A stretch of DNA of 64,000 nt from assembly GCF_000497045.1 (NCBI RefSeq), contig NW_015961992.1, positions 436,259 through 500,258 on the forward strand, given 5' to 3'. Below, piece by piece: positions 39,558 through 50,272 of this stretch; within the stretch, counting starts at the first letter, position 1; each line of letters starts with the position of its first letter. The DNA is from Kalmanozyma brasiliensis GHG001 (lineage: Eukaryota; Basidiomycota; Ustilaginomycetes; Ustilaginales). The position numbers and the translations under genes are program-made. Below the pieces are notes generated by a model. It worked only from the letters and a program-made list of their open reading frames with translations. It had not been told where the DNA came from and searched no databases.

Positions 39558-42500
39558 CTGTCAACCGCTTGTCAAGCCCAATAAAAATTCAATTTGGGGG
39601 TCGAGCAACGTGGGAGAAAGGATTGAAACTCATTTCTTTTCTGTCTCTCGCCTGTGAAGAGCTGCCAATCATGTGCGAGCCTCGTACAAAGCCTAGGTCC
39701 GTGCCAAGATGCCCTTGCACCGTTCGATAGCGTTGGAACGTCGTCAGAGCGCCATGCAGAGCCACTTTGCCGTCCAGTGGAGCGACGCGCGAAGATCCAA
39801 CATGACAAGAGAGCTGACTTGAGCGCAATGCAAGTCGAACCTCAGAACAGTCGACGTTGATTTTGACTGCCCATGTGTGAGTATCAGAGCGGTCAACGAG
39901 CCCTGATGGCCGACGTGAGCCGACACCCGCAGACAAATACGCAGGCACGACCTCAAGCGAAGAGGCATCAGCGATCCATCTCGCGTCGCGGGAAGGGATA
40001 CAGTAGGCTGCAGAGGTACAGAGTAGGTACAAGGCGCGCACCTTGGCGGTGAACTGCCCAAACCCACACCTGAGACATTCGCCGAAACCTCGACCCTGTC
40101 TTCGCCGCGGTCTGAACCCTGTTCCGCAAGCCTCTTTGTGAGCCTTCGGAACTCGTCCGTTTCCCGCGCCGTCGTATGAACCAGGCCGACGACTCGACTC
40201 CTCGTCGCGGTCACAGCTTGATGAGTTTCCCCCGGTCAGAGTGGGCCTCGAGACCTCGAAAGGGGCCCTATCGAGACGTCACTCAAGCTGGGCAGCCGAC
40301 TGTTGAGCGGGACAGAACAACACTTGGACTCGCTTGGCGATTGGTCTGTTTGCTCGCGAGTGGCAAGCGCAAGCGAGACCTTGATGCGACGCTTTGCTCC
40401 TCCTGCATGACAGTTCATTTCGACGGAGACGGGGGGAAGAGGGGCTCGATTGTGTCTCTTTTGACGCGCATCTTTTGCAGCTCCGAGCTGGGAAAATCCT
40501 TGAGAAGAAAAAGGTTTGGACGAGACCAACAGCCACTGCCCTGGTGCCTGCCACTTTTAGGTTTCGCTTAGAGGCAAGCATCAAAGGCGTACGCGTCGAG
40601 ATGATTTCCAGGGTGGCTCGCGTTACACAGGCCAGTCGGGCAGCAGCTTTGCCATCTCCGCCATGAACGTCCCCGCGGCTGCCTTCTTTGCCCATCAGGC
40701 GTTGACGTCCAGCAACGCCAACAACGGATGACAACCAAAAAAGGTGGCGTGCCGCTTTACCTCTGCACAAATGAATCGGTGGCGTGTCAGGTCCATCGGG
40801 GTCAACGGGCTGCAGCTGCCATCTCTGAGCGTAGATGGCGTAGCAGAGGCGCTCTGCCATTGAACAGGATCCGTCCATGCAGTCGCCGGCGTCGCGCATA
40901 TACCAAGTCAGAGCGTGAGAATCACCGTCGCGTTGCATGCAAGCGCGAAACATATACCCAATTCAAACTTTATCCTCTCCAGACTCGGACGACTTGTCAG
41001 GCGGTGAAACATGCGGCTGGCACGCACATGGGGAAGCTGACACTACAAAGTGAACTAGCCTCCAACGACTTGTTCAGAAGAGCAATTCGCTGCAGCTCAG
41101 TGTAGAGGCAAGCAAGCTGCATCCCGTTCCACTCGCCAAAGCACCTTTCGATGGTCTTTTGCGCTTTCATTTTGAGTCTCCGCTTTTTTGACGGCTCGGC
41201 TCGGCTCCCAAGCGCCGTCTGAAGGACCCGCACGTTCATGGGCGGTACCTGAAAAGTCATGGCATGGCAGACTCTGCATGGGCAATGGCCTTGCGGAGTT
41301 TGCGTGCCCATCAGCACGCAAGATCGTCGATCACGGGACAGTCATCCAGCTCAGAATTCCGTCGGGACCAGCAGCACCGAGTGAGGCAAATGCGGCGTAA
41401 AGGACGGTCGCTTTGTTCCATCAAAGGGAGAGTCATTGTTGGCTCCACCAAGGGACGCCCAAGGCGTTGTCGTCCAGGCGCGTTGGTGGTACACATGTTC
41501 GCCGAGGCGGTCGGGGCGTATTCGTGGCTCAAAGGAAGGAAACGGAATGCTTCTATTGCCGCCATTCGGGACCCAGATGGCGCTCAGTAGAAGTTGTGTT
41601 GGGCGTACGTTGCCTCCGCTTCCCATGGCTTCGATGCGTCGCTGATCGCGCCCCGAAAATTCGTTTGTATCGCTCGATCGTCACCATGCTTGCTTGATGC
41701 GGAAGAGGATGGTGAACGTTGAATCCAACGAAGTCGGAACACCGACAAGGCCGTCGAGGCAATCGATGTGATGATCCCGATGAGCCTTAAATTTTCTATG
41801 TTTGTTACATCGCGAGAAAATGGTTCTTCTGTTACATCGCACGACTTGTCCATTTTTCCTCAATTTTCACACCGACTGGAGCCCCTGTCCGAATTTGTAT
41901 TTCCAACTCTATTCCTCGACAGCTGTCAAGAGCTTGAAGCTTTGAATTTGGCTCGCGTTCACCACCAGGGGCACAATAGAAAAAGTGTTGGTTGGACCCT
42001 GACTCCTGCAGATGTAGAATCCACTTTGATCAAGCGAGCCCTTTCACTCTCCGCTATCGAAGCGACGCTATTCATTGTTCAGCATTGGGCTCTGCCTGCT
42101 ATCGTGAGCTTCATCTAGAGAAGCAGTGACAGCAGCATGGCTGTCATGGTGAGGATAGGTGAGAAGAGGTGATCGCCGGATCAACTGCGATTCGATAGGA
42201 GGTGGGTGGATGCACCTGCAAGATCAACAGAAGGGTCCGAGGGTCGTACGCCATTGTTCAATGATGCATCATGAGGGTTTAGGAGTCGACGTATGTTACT
42301 CTAGAACACACTTGAGGCGCATTGCTGCCCCACGCAAGCTGCAGCAGACTGTCCGCAACGAACCCGCCTGCGGTGCCAGCCGCCTAAATCTTTCACCTTT
42401 CTTCATCACCTCGCACTCTCCTTCCGGTCCTCTTGGCATTGACGCTTGCTCTGGGTTCCAGATTGATAGCACCATTCCTGATTTCTATACCTAGCTACTC

Positions 42501-42727
42501 TGACGACCCATCGTCCTTGACTCTCCCGAGATCACAGTCACAATCACAAACACGACCACAGTCACGCTCGCACGATCTCACGCCCGCGCTGTCACGATCA
42601 CCAGAATTTCACCTTCGGCGCCAGTCACACCCTACCTCATCACGATTTCGCACCCAACTTCGCTCGCCCCACGATTGTCTGCGATCGACTCGGACGGCTT
42701 TCTTCCTGCCCTCATCATCCCGCCATC

Positions 42728-42760
42728 ATGTCTGAGCACATATACCTGGACTGCTCGTGA
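42728..42760 (+). promoter_or_regulatory. possible uORF in OST-alpha-like leader
   Basis: An ATG 199 bp before the main start opens a 10-codon frame (MSEHIYLDCS, then TGA). If the transcript starts upstream of it, it could lower translation of the main frame. Transcript start is unknown. Confidence 0.3.
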
Positions 42761-42926
42761 ATCATCATCGGACGACATCTCCGGCCACCGGAACGTGCTC
42801 ATCAGCTCGGACAGCCGGCCTTTCGTCGTCTACCGAAACCAACACCCACCCTTTTCCCCTCCTCATCTTTTGCTACAGCAGCGGCTCGCCTGAGCTGCAA
42901 GCTGTAGCCTTCTCAGCTCGCCCACC

Positions 42927-45900
42927 ATGGTCAACATGACCTGTCCCACCATCCCGGACAAGCCCACCGACCCCAAATCCTTCTTTCAGAACGGCGAGAT
43001 CGACTTCAAGGCGCACGATGTTGGCTGGATCGTTTGCGGCTTCATGACCCTCGTCGCCACCATCTCGTCGATCTGGCTCATATGGAAGCATCTCACCTAC
43101 TACACATGCCCTCAACAACAACGGCACATCGTCCGTCTTCTCGTCATGGTGCCCGTCTACTCCATCGTCTCGTTCCTCTCCTACCTCTTCTACAAAGAAG
43201 CCCTCTACTACCAGACCATTCGCGACTGCTACGAAGCTGTCCTCGTCACCTCCTTCTTCTATCTCATCCTCGCCTACACTGGCGACACTCGCGCAGAGCA
43301 GCACGCCGTGTTCCGCAACATCGAGCTCGAGGACCGATTTTGGGTCTGGCCGCTGGGCTCGTGGAAGTACAAGCCCGAAGGTCTCCATTTCCTTTGGCTC
43401 ATGAAGATCTGCGTCTTGCAGTACGCCATCATCCGACCCCTCTGCACCTTTATCGCCGTTGGCACCGAGTACTTTGGCTACTACTGTCTCCACAGCTGGA
43501 TGCCCTGGTTTACGCACGTCTGGTGTGCTTTCTTCATCAGTGTCTCGGTCACCGTCGCCATGTACTGCCTCATCCAGCTCTACATGCCCATCCGCAAGCT
43601 CGTCGATCCGTACAAGCCCATCCTCAAGTTCCTCGCCGTCAAAACCATCGTTTTTCTTACCTTTTGGCAGGACACGATGCTCTCCTTCCTCGTGAGCTTC
43701 AACGTCATCAAGGAGACCGAGTATTTCACGGCTGAGCAGATCCAGGCCGGCATCAATGCCCTGCTCAGCTGCTTCGAGATGCTTATCATCGGCTTTGTTC
43801 ACATCAAGGCGTTCAGCTATCTGCCCTATCAACCCGAGGATCCTTCGCGTACGACGAGGCGCGGGCGGGCACTGCTCGATTCGCTCGATTACCGCGACTG
43901 GTTCTTTGAGATGAAGGAGAGCTCTCGGTACATGGCTGCCCGCTCCAAGGGCAGAGAGTACACGCTCGCAGAGGGCCTGCGCGCCAAGCGACATCAGCAT
44001 CTGCTCAAGGCCCTCGGCAAGGAGCGGACCGCCAACCTCGAAACCGAGATCGACATGGAGAAAGCCGCCTTGCCGACGTTTTGGAAGAACAAGGATCATG
44101 CTCGGGGAGGAGGTCAGTCGCGCACCAACACCGACTCAGCGCTGGGAAGCAGCAAACTCGCCTTCTCCCACTCTGTCGACACGTACACATCGCTACCTCG
44201 TCCATCTGGCAGATCGGACATTCGATCGGTGAGCAACTTGCAGATGAATGCGTCGGGAGACTCGCACGCAGAGAGGACCGCCGAGCTGCAAAGGCTTGTT
44301 GCAGAGCTTGATCTGCAGGTGGTCGACCAGTCGATCGTTGGCGCTGAGGATCACGATTATGGCTACGACGACAGCAGGTATGAGCGCGCCGGACTGATGC
44401 ACCAGCACAAGGACCTCAGAAGCACCAAGAATCTCGAGTCACCCTCCAAGGACGACTACCCAGAGAGCATCCAATACCACACTGCGACGATTCAGCTCGC
44501 CAACGTGCCCTCCCTCACGTACGACCACGAGACACCAACGATTGCGAAGAGGGAACACGAGTACAGCGTCGTTGCTGTGGATGAGGAGGTAGCACATGCA
44601 CGACAGCCATCGACGACGGTACCTGGCGTCGGTGCTGGTGGCATCGCGTCCTGGCTGGGGTGGAGCAATGCCGTCAGCGGAGACGGGCACCCTCAGCAGC
44701 AATCAGCAACGGTCAAATCAACTATCGGCGCTGGCGACTACCTAAGCCCAGGCAACGCTTACGGCGCCGATGCTGTCCCTCGCTCTCTCGATGTCGATGA
44801 CGCAGGGACCGGGTGGTGGCGCAACTACTGGGACCGCATGTCCTATCTCGGTAGCCGTGAGCCTTCTGCGCTTGGTCATGGTGACGACGACGAGAAGGAG
44901 CCATTCGACGCAGCGCCTCCTGCTGTGATGCGAGAGGTCAGGGCGGGATCATGGGGCACCCAGACACCTCCTCGTGAGCAGCCCGCAGCTCCTAGCGACC
45001 CCTCTCGCTCGCAAACAGCGCTCCCGGTACTCAAGCTGCAGACGGACGCTCCACGCATCGCTCACAGCGGAGGCGGAAGCGTCGACAGCACCAACTCGTT
45101 CAGCCCGCACGACAAGTCACCGTTGACACGCTTCATCCAGACATCGCGCGACTCGTTCAGCTCGCTCACCCGCGACGAGGTTCGTGAGTCGCTGCTCGCT
45201 TCGTCGACGTCTCAACCGCTGCCGACATCTTCGGTCCTCGTTCCTAGGAGAGAGGGCTCGCAGCCGGTGGGTGATGGAACAGCACCGCTCTCAGTGCGAA
45301 AGGACAGAGGTGTCTCCGGGAGCAATCCGGCAAGACGTTCCGTAGAAGCGCCCATTCGACCGCCACGCACACCACGCACCTCGTCGCTTGCTGCATCTGC
45401 GAGACGGGCTAGCACTGGAAACACCGCTTCGAGTCGTCCTGTTACGATAGAAGCGCCGCCTCCGCTGCCTTCATCGTCGGCCCAGATTCTGTCCAACATT
45501 GCCTCGACCGCGAAGCATCCGATCGTGTTTGCAGATGCGCTTGTCGCGCAGCCGGTGGCCGAGCCGAACGACCTCAGCGCAGTCGAAGCGGCGCCAGCAA
45601 AGGTCCTGCCGCCGGCAGTCGGTCCAAAGGGTAAGATGTTCAACCTCGTGCTGCCATCACCACTGTCACCTGCCCGCTTCCCTTACGGCAAGGAAGGAGA
45701 CGTACCTCAGCCCATTCCGGCCGCTTCCTCGGCTCCTACCAAGTCGGTTGACTCCGCAAACGCGCGCAACAGCGCCCCGTCGAACGATGCTCGACCTCAG
45801 CATCGAGGTCAGCCCAGTCAGAGCGCTGATGCGGGCGACGGCTCGCTGCGATGGGCCAACCAGAGCAAGCCCACCAAGCATCCGGCCGAGGCTTCTTCCG

Positions 45901-46892
45901 GCAGCACGACAGCCAAGGTCCCGAGCGGCAAGAACATTATTACTGTCGGAGGCATGTCCCTGGTGCAAGCCAAAGCAGCTCAGGCAGCACAGGAGAAGGC
46001 GGAGGCTGAAACTCAGGCGCAAGCTCGAAGCAATGACACACAGCAGCAGCGCGAGCAGCAGCAGCGATTGGACGGACCAGCGCCAAAATCGATCCTGAGA
46101 GAAGGAAAGCTGGACATCCCCGCACCTTCCAAGCTTGCCTCGGTCGCTATGCCTGGTGATGGGCCGTACGTCGCTGCTGGGCGGCACACCGTCGACCAGC
46201 CCACAGTACGCAGTCCGCCAATGCCAGAGCGACGTCGTGTAATCGGCCCACCAGCAAGCGCGATCACCACCCAAACTCGGTCGACAATGTCGACGTCGTT
46301 CGAGGTGGGCAACATCGTGCCTCGCGAGGCTGTCGTGCGCGCGTCGTTGCCGGCGAATGTGCCGTTGAGCGACTACTACGGGTCGGTCCGCCGCGGGTTC
46401 GCTCCGCCTCCGCCTCAGATGGGTGCTGGATCAGTTCGCGGCGTACCTGTGCAGAGACACTCGTTTGCGCCAATGACGAGCGGGCCAAGACCTGCGATGC
46501 TGCCTCCTCACCCGAGTCAAGGATACGTGCCGATGCCGCAGCGGGGCAGTCAGACGTACGACGTGCCGCCACAAGGGAGACGTTCGCAGCAGCAGCAATA
46601 TCGACCTCCACCACCACCGCAGTTCAGCGCACAGTTGGAGCAGCAGCGAGCTCAAGCCCACAGCCAGCCTCAGTACGCACAACCACCTCCAAGAGGATAC
46701 CCTGCACCGGCGCCATCTGGATACCCACACCCGCAGCCACCTCACTCGCAGTACCCACGCGACACGCGAGCTGCACCATACCCACAACAGCAATACCCAC
46801 AGCAGCAATACCCGCAACGGCCGCAGCACCTTCAAGGACCGCAACCAGGCCAACGACCATCTCAGTTCCAGTTCGAGTACTATCGAGACTGA
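42927..46892 (+). CDS. OST-alpha/TMEM184-type (DUF300) membrane protein with long disordered tail
   Basis: The protein has 1321 residues; the ATG is in an ideal context (cccaccATGG). The first ~310 residues hold seven hydrophobic helices and family motifs: RLLVMVPVYSIVSFLSYLF, EAVLVTSFFYLIL, ILKFLAVKTIVFLTFWQ, and ALLSCFEMLIIGFVHIKAF. These match the organic-solute-transporter alpha/TMEM184 family; fungal members are vacuolar or plasma-membrane proteins of unclear substrate. The remaining ~1000 residues are hydrophilic and low complexity, with an Ala/Gln coiled-coil-like stretch (QAKAAQAAQEKAEAETQAQA) and a Pro/Gln/Tyr-rich end with repeated YPQQQ. There are no introns. Fungal family members often have some C-terminal extension, but this one is large. 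Confidence 0.88.
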   Translation: MVNMTCPTIPDKPTDPKSFFQNGEIDFKAHDVGWIVCGFMTLVATISSIWLIWKHLTYYTCPQQQRHIVRLLVMVPVYSIVSFLSYLFYKEALYYQTIRDCYEAVLVTSFFYLILAYTGDTRAEQHAVFRNIELEDRFWVWPLGSWKYKPEGLHFLWLMKICVLQYAIIRPLCTFIAVGTEYFGYYCLHSWMPWFTHVWCAFFISVSVTVAMYCLIQLYMPIRKLVDPYKPILKFLAVKTIVFLTFWQDTMLSFLVSFNVIKETEYFTAEQIQAGINALLSCFEMLIIGFVHIKAFSYLPYQPEDPSRTTRRGRALLDSLDYRDWFFEMKESSRYMAARSKGREYTLAEGLRAKRHQHLLKALGKERTANLETEIDMEKAALPTFWKNKDHARGGGQSRTNTDSALGSSKLAFSHSVDTYTSLPRPSGRSDIRSVSNLQMNASGDSHAERTAELQRLVAELDLQVVDQSIVGAEDHDYGYDDSRYERAGLMHQHKDLRSTKNLESPSKDDYPESIQYHTATIQLANVPSLTYDHETPTIAKREHEYSVVAVDEEVAHARQPSTTVPGVGAGGIASWLGWSNAVSGDGHPQQQSATVKSTIGAGDYLSPGNAYGADAVPRSLDVDDAGTGWWRNYWDRMSYLGSREPSALGHGDDDEKEPFDAAPPAVMREVRAGSWGTQTPPREQPAAPSDPSRSQTALPVLKLQTDAPRIAHSGGGSVDSTNSFSPHDKSPLTRFIQTSRDSFSSLTRDEVRESLLASSTSQPLPTSSVLVPRREGSQPVGDGTAPLSVRKDRGVSGSNPARRSVEAPIRPPRTPRTSSLAASARRASTGNTASSRPVTIEAPPPLPSSSAQILSNIASTAKHPIVFADALVAQPVAEPNDLSAVEAAPAKVLPPAVGPKGKMFNLVLPSPLSPARFPYGKEGDVPQPIPAASSAPTKSVDSANARNSAPSNDARPQHRGQPSQSADAGDGSLRWANQSKPTKHPAEASSGSTTAKVPSGKNIITVGGMSLVQAKAAQAAQEKAEAETQAQARSNDTQQQREQQQRLDGPAPKSILREGKLDIPAPSKLASVAMPGDGPYVAAGRHTVDQPTVRSPPMPERRRVIGPPASAITTQTRSTMSTSFEVGNIVPREAVVRASLPANVPLSDYYGSVRRGFAPPPPQMGAGSVRGVPVQRHSFAPMTSGPRPAMLPPHPSQGYVPMPQRGSQTYDVPPQGRRSQQQQYRPPPPPQFSAQLEQQRAQAHSQPQYAQPPPRGYPAPAPSGYPHPQPPHSQYPRDTRAAPYPQQQYPQQQYPQRPQHLQGPQPGQRPSQFQFEYYRD

Positions 46893-47275
46893 TTTCAGCC
46901 TTGACGACCATGTAATGACACCAATGCAATGATACTGTACGACCCTATTCGTTCTTACTTTTGGCATTCTGTGGAGTATCCAGCTGAAGGAGAGCACGAC
47001 ACTGTGCCACGATGAGACATGACATTAACAAGCAACAGGCTGAGAGTTGGTTTCGGCAGAGAGCGAATCTTTGAGGAGCAAGTCCTGGAGTTGGTTCGAA
47101 CTGTAGAAACTGCTTTGGATGTGGTACGTTGGGTGTTGGGTACGTTAGGGTTGGGGGTGGCTTTCAGATGTATACCGCATCCCTTCATGAGTTGCCGCAT
47201 CCCATCGGGACACTCGCACACAACAACACGTAGGAATGGCTTCGAGAGTGTTTCGAGTCGACTTTTCATTGCTGA
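46893..47275. other. convergent intergenic region
   Basis: 383 bp between the 3' ends of the OST-alpha-like gene and the WD40 gene. I see no gene in it. Confidence 0.55.
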
Positions 47276-49921
47276 TCAGCGCCAAGGTTGCCCATCGACC
47301 GCTTCTGTGACTTTTGGGATCTTGCGAAACTCGGCAGTCAAGTGCGTCTTTTCGTCCTGATTGAGCAGATCGTCAAACAGTCGCATGCGCTTCTGCTCCC
47401 GGTCCGAGTAGCGCATCGCTCTGACCATCGCCCACATCTCGCCATGACGCGAGTCTTTAAATTCGTCTTCGGGCTGGAAAGCGTGGCGAAGATCGTCGTC
47501 CAATCGCTCTTGGTATTCGTAGTCGAGAAGGTCCGGGTCGCCATAACCGTCGTTTTGGTAGCGGAAATCCGTCCAGTCGATGTCGGAATCGTCTTCAAGG
47601 TCGTCGTCGTCGTCGTCATCCAGATTCTCGTTGTCGTCCGTGCTATGGGAGCCTTCAGAGGTGACGTCCGTGTTGGCACCTTCGCCAGCGTCGGAGACGG
47701 AAGCAACGGTCGGCGCCGAGGAAGGCGGTGACGAAGAGTCGGCCGACACAACGCCAGGGGACAAGTGAGAAAGCGAGTAGGTCCCGATGTGCCGGTCGTA
47801 TTGGTAGTCGAGCGTGCTGGCGGTGCTGAAGAGAGGATCCGTACGCATGTTGGCAAGGAAGTCTTCGACTGTGCCCGAAGGCTGCTCCTCGCGGTTGCTC
47901 TGTTCGGCAGCTCTCGTTGCTTGACCTGAGTCGCTTGCATCGCGCTCTGCTTCTCGAAGGTCATCTCGCAGGCTGTGCTGAGGGTCATCGCTGCTATCTT
48001 CATGCCCTATCGGTTCCTCGTTTTCGGCCAGAGAAGATCCCGATCCTTCCTCTTCATCGTCCTCGTCCTCGTCTTCGTCGCCGCTCTCGTTCGAGGAGAG
48101 TTCCGAGTCCGAGTTCCTGTAGAACTTGAGCTTGGGTTGGAGCAGCATACGCGGTCGAGTTCCGCCAACTCTGACGTCGCCATCCGAGTCAAAGGTGTGC
48201 TCCGTGTACAGATCTTTCGCATGCAGAGGCGCAGCCGAATGGATCCCGATGTCCGAGGTGATGCCACTCGTAAAAACCAACGGCATGGTGGGATGGATCA
48301 GTGCCGTGTTGAGGATGCTGCGTCCACCGCAGAGTACGTAGGCCTGTTGCTGGATTCTAGCGGGACGAACGATGCTATTGCCTCGTTGAAGGCTGCCCGC
48401 GCAATACGCTACTTCCGATTCACGATCAATCTGGTCTTCGGTGATGCTGTCCGTGTCGCTGTCCATATCGTCGCTCGCTTCTTTTGGCTGCGAAGCTTGT
48501 CGCTGAGATCTCGGTGCTGCTTCCCGATGCAGCTGAGAGGTCGAGTGCAACCAAGCCTCGCGGGTGATGAACTCGCGTTGACGCTCGAGCACAGCTCTAT
48601 CTGGAATCTCGAAGATGTACGCGCGGAAATCGTCGCTTCCAATCGCATAGTGCAGCCTGCCTGTGTGCGATTCCAAGCCAAAGGAGCCGTGCTTGATGGT
48701 ACAGCACGAGGAGAGCTTCTTGGGAGCAGCGGGAGATCCAGCTGGTAAACCCAGCCATTGGCAATAGCCATCGTCGATCCTCTCCTCAACAACAGTGCTT
48801 TGGAGCGTCGCCAGAGGGTCCGGATCATTGACCGCGTAGATCGTCGGATGGTACCGCGAAATGCTCGAGGCCAGGAATCGGCCTTGCGGGTCGAAGCAGA
48901 GACTGTTGGTCTCCGCAGCAGCACCAACCAATCCCCTTGTCGAGGAGTTCTGCAGCAGATTCGTGTGAAAGTTGAGCACCGCATCCTTGCTTGTGAGGGG
49001 TCGATTCGTGTCGCCCGAGAAGCACTGTCGGACATCGTACAGCCGTGTGCTGCCGGTGAGACGGCCACAGGTTGCTGCTGCGAAGGTGTTGCCGTCGGAA
49101 GCGCTCGGATTCCATTTTACGGAAGAGAATCCAGCGGCGATGTCGGAACGAGCCGCGCCAACGCTATCATGGGGCAAACGAATGTCCAAAAGCTTGAGAG
49201 TACCACTGTCGTCGCAGCTCAGCAGCAGATATGGGTTTGTGGGATGGGCCGAGAGCTCAGGTACACTGTCGTCATGACCACCTATCGACCCGAAGAGGGA
49301 CCGCATTTGAGGCTCTGTTGGTGCCGCACCGCGTGTTGGCATCTGAGAGTGCTCTACGTCGTATACTAAGACTTGACTATCGTTTCCCGTACTGAACAGA
49401 TACCTGTTCTCGGCAGACCAGTCGATGGAGAAGATGTTGGACTCATGGCCATTGAGGATCGCGATCGGTACCTTTTGGGCGCCATCTCGCAGGTCTACGA
49501 AGAGGTCGTTGATGTGGATCTCCTTTCCGTCGCCTCCACTGGCTAGATAGCGACCTTGGCCTCTGGAAATGGCAAGGGCATTGACGCACGACTTGTGACC
49601 GCCAAAGGAACTTCTGTAGCGGAACTGCGATTCTTGCATGAGACAGCGGTATGTCGAGTAACGCTTGCCCATCGATGAGCCGATCGAGTAGCATCTCACT
49701 GGGGCGTCGATGGACAAAGATGATTCCGGCGCGCATTCGTAATCGATCACATCCCCGATGAGGTCTGCGACAGCTACGCCTTCCTGCCATAGGTTGACGA
49801 TGTCGTTGCTATGCCCCTTTGCTGTGAGATGGCTCCTGCGCTTCGTGGACGGTCCGCTGAGCAGCTGATCCGCCTCAGCGGTAGCTTGGCCGCTTTTTGA
49901 TCGCTTGCGTGTTGTGACCAT
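47276..49921 (-). CDS. WD40-repeat protein, DCAF5/6/8-like
   Basis: An 881-residue protein with a basic N-terminus (MVTTRKRSKSG). WD-type repeats are clear from residue ~105: GHKSCVNALAISRGQGRYLA with SGGDGKEIHINDL, GHESNIFSIDWSAENRYLFS with TGNDSQVLVYDV, and GHDDSVPELSAHPTNPYLLL with DDSGTLKLLDIR. The GHxxCVNAL...SGGD arrangement is typical of the DDB1-CUL4-associated factors 5/6/8, substrate receptors of CRL4 ubiquitin ligases. Repeats resume after a variable segment (YAIGSDDFRAYIFEIP; a later partial one around PLVFTSGITSDIGIHSA). The C-terminal third is very acidic (runs of D/E around residues 640 and 790) and probably disordered. Assignment to a CRL4 role is by family, not shown here. 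Confidence 0.8.
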   Translation of the reverse strand: MVTTRKRSKSGQATAEADQLLSGPSTKRRSHLTAKGHSNDIVNLWQEGVAVADLIGDVIDYECAPESSLSIDAPVRCYSIGSSMGKRYSTYRCLMQESQFRYRSSFGGHKSCVNALAISRGQGRYLASGGDGKEIHINDLFVDLRDGAQKVPIAILNGHESNIFSIDWSAENRYLFSTGNDSQVLVYDVEHSQMPTRGAAPTEPQMRSLFGSIGGHDDSVPELSAHPTNPYLLLSCDDSGTLKLLDIRLPHDSVGAARSDIAAGFSSVKWNPSASDGNTFAAATCGRLTGSTRLYDVRQCFSGDTNRPLTSKDAVLNFHTNLLQNSSTRGLVGAAAETNSLCFDPQGRFLASSISRYHPTIYAVNDPDPLATLQSTVVEERIDDGYCQWLGLPAGSPAAPKKLSSCCTIKHGSFGLESHTGRLHYAIGSDDFRAYIFEIPDRAVLERQREFITREAWLHSTSQLHREAAPRSQRQASQPKEASDDMDSDTDSITEDQIDRESEVAYCAGSLQRGNSIVRPARIQQQAYVLCGGRSILNTALIHPTMPLVFTSGITSDIGIHSAAPLHAKDLYTEHTFDSDGDVRVGGTRPRMLLQPKLKFYRNSDSELSSNESGDEDEDEDDEEEGSGSSLAENEEPIGHEDSSDDPQHSLRDDLREAERDASDSGQATRAAEQSNREEQPSGTVEDFLANMRTDPLFSTASTLDYQYDRHIGTYSLSHLSPGVVSADSSSPPSSAPTVASVSDAGEGANTDVTSEGSHSTDDNENLDDDDDDDLEDDSDIDWTDFRYQNDGYGDPDLLDYEYQERLDDDLRHAFQPEDEFKDSRHGEMWAMVRAMRYSDREQKRMRLFDDLLNQDEKTHLTAEFRKIPKVTEAVDGQPWR

Positions 49922-50272
49922 GGCAACGACGGCCCATGGCAGTGATGCTTTGAGCCCTGTGAGGTGGTCAGAAGCTGCAAAGGGCCGTTTCCTTCTGAGA
50001 AGAGTCAGCGTCAGTCAGGGTCCAGCTGCGCTCCGTCTTGGAGGCTCAGATCCAAGTCGACTCAGCCAAGTTTGTGACTTCAAAAGGGCACTTGGAAAAA
50101 GGGGCGCGAAAAGGCCGAGCGACTGCCGTGTAAAGCCCCGTGTGACTCCCAAAAGCCGCGGTTTTTTTTGGCGTGGAAGAATGCCATCCGCAGCTTTGCA
50201 TCTCGTCGTCATCACCATCCTCAAGCAATCAGTGACTCGACGAGGCACGTAGCCGTCTCGACTTTCTTCGCC
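49922..50272. promoter_or_regulatory. divergent promoter, WD40 protein / Zn2Cys6 factor
   Basis: A compact 351-bp region between divergent starts; a T-rich run at 50161-50169 is the only notable feature. In-frame codons upstream of 50273 begin at a TTG, so I did not extend the next gene into it. Confidence 0.45.

Larger units (their letters stand above)
38678..42926. other. gene-poor 4.2-kb region with assembly gap
   Basis: It contains the GMC promoter, an A/T homopolymer with 26 N, a short GTGGC tandem (four units near 39346-39366), and the upstream region and likely 5' leader of the OST-alpha-like gene. That leader has TCACA-rich low-complexity sequence around 42530-42600. Open frames up to about 220 codons overlap on both strands and have no signal peptide, domain or splice partner I can support. 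Confidence 0.5.

Noticed and set aside
40279..40953. 224-codon minus-strand frame in the gene-poor 38.7-42.9 kb region
   Set aside because: No domain, no signal peptide, and overlapping frames of similar length on both strands.
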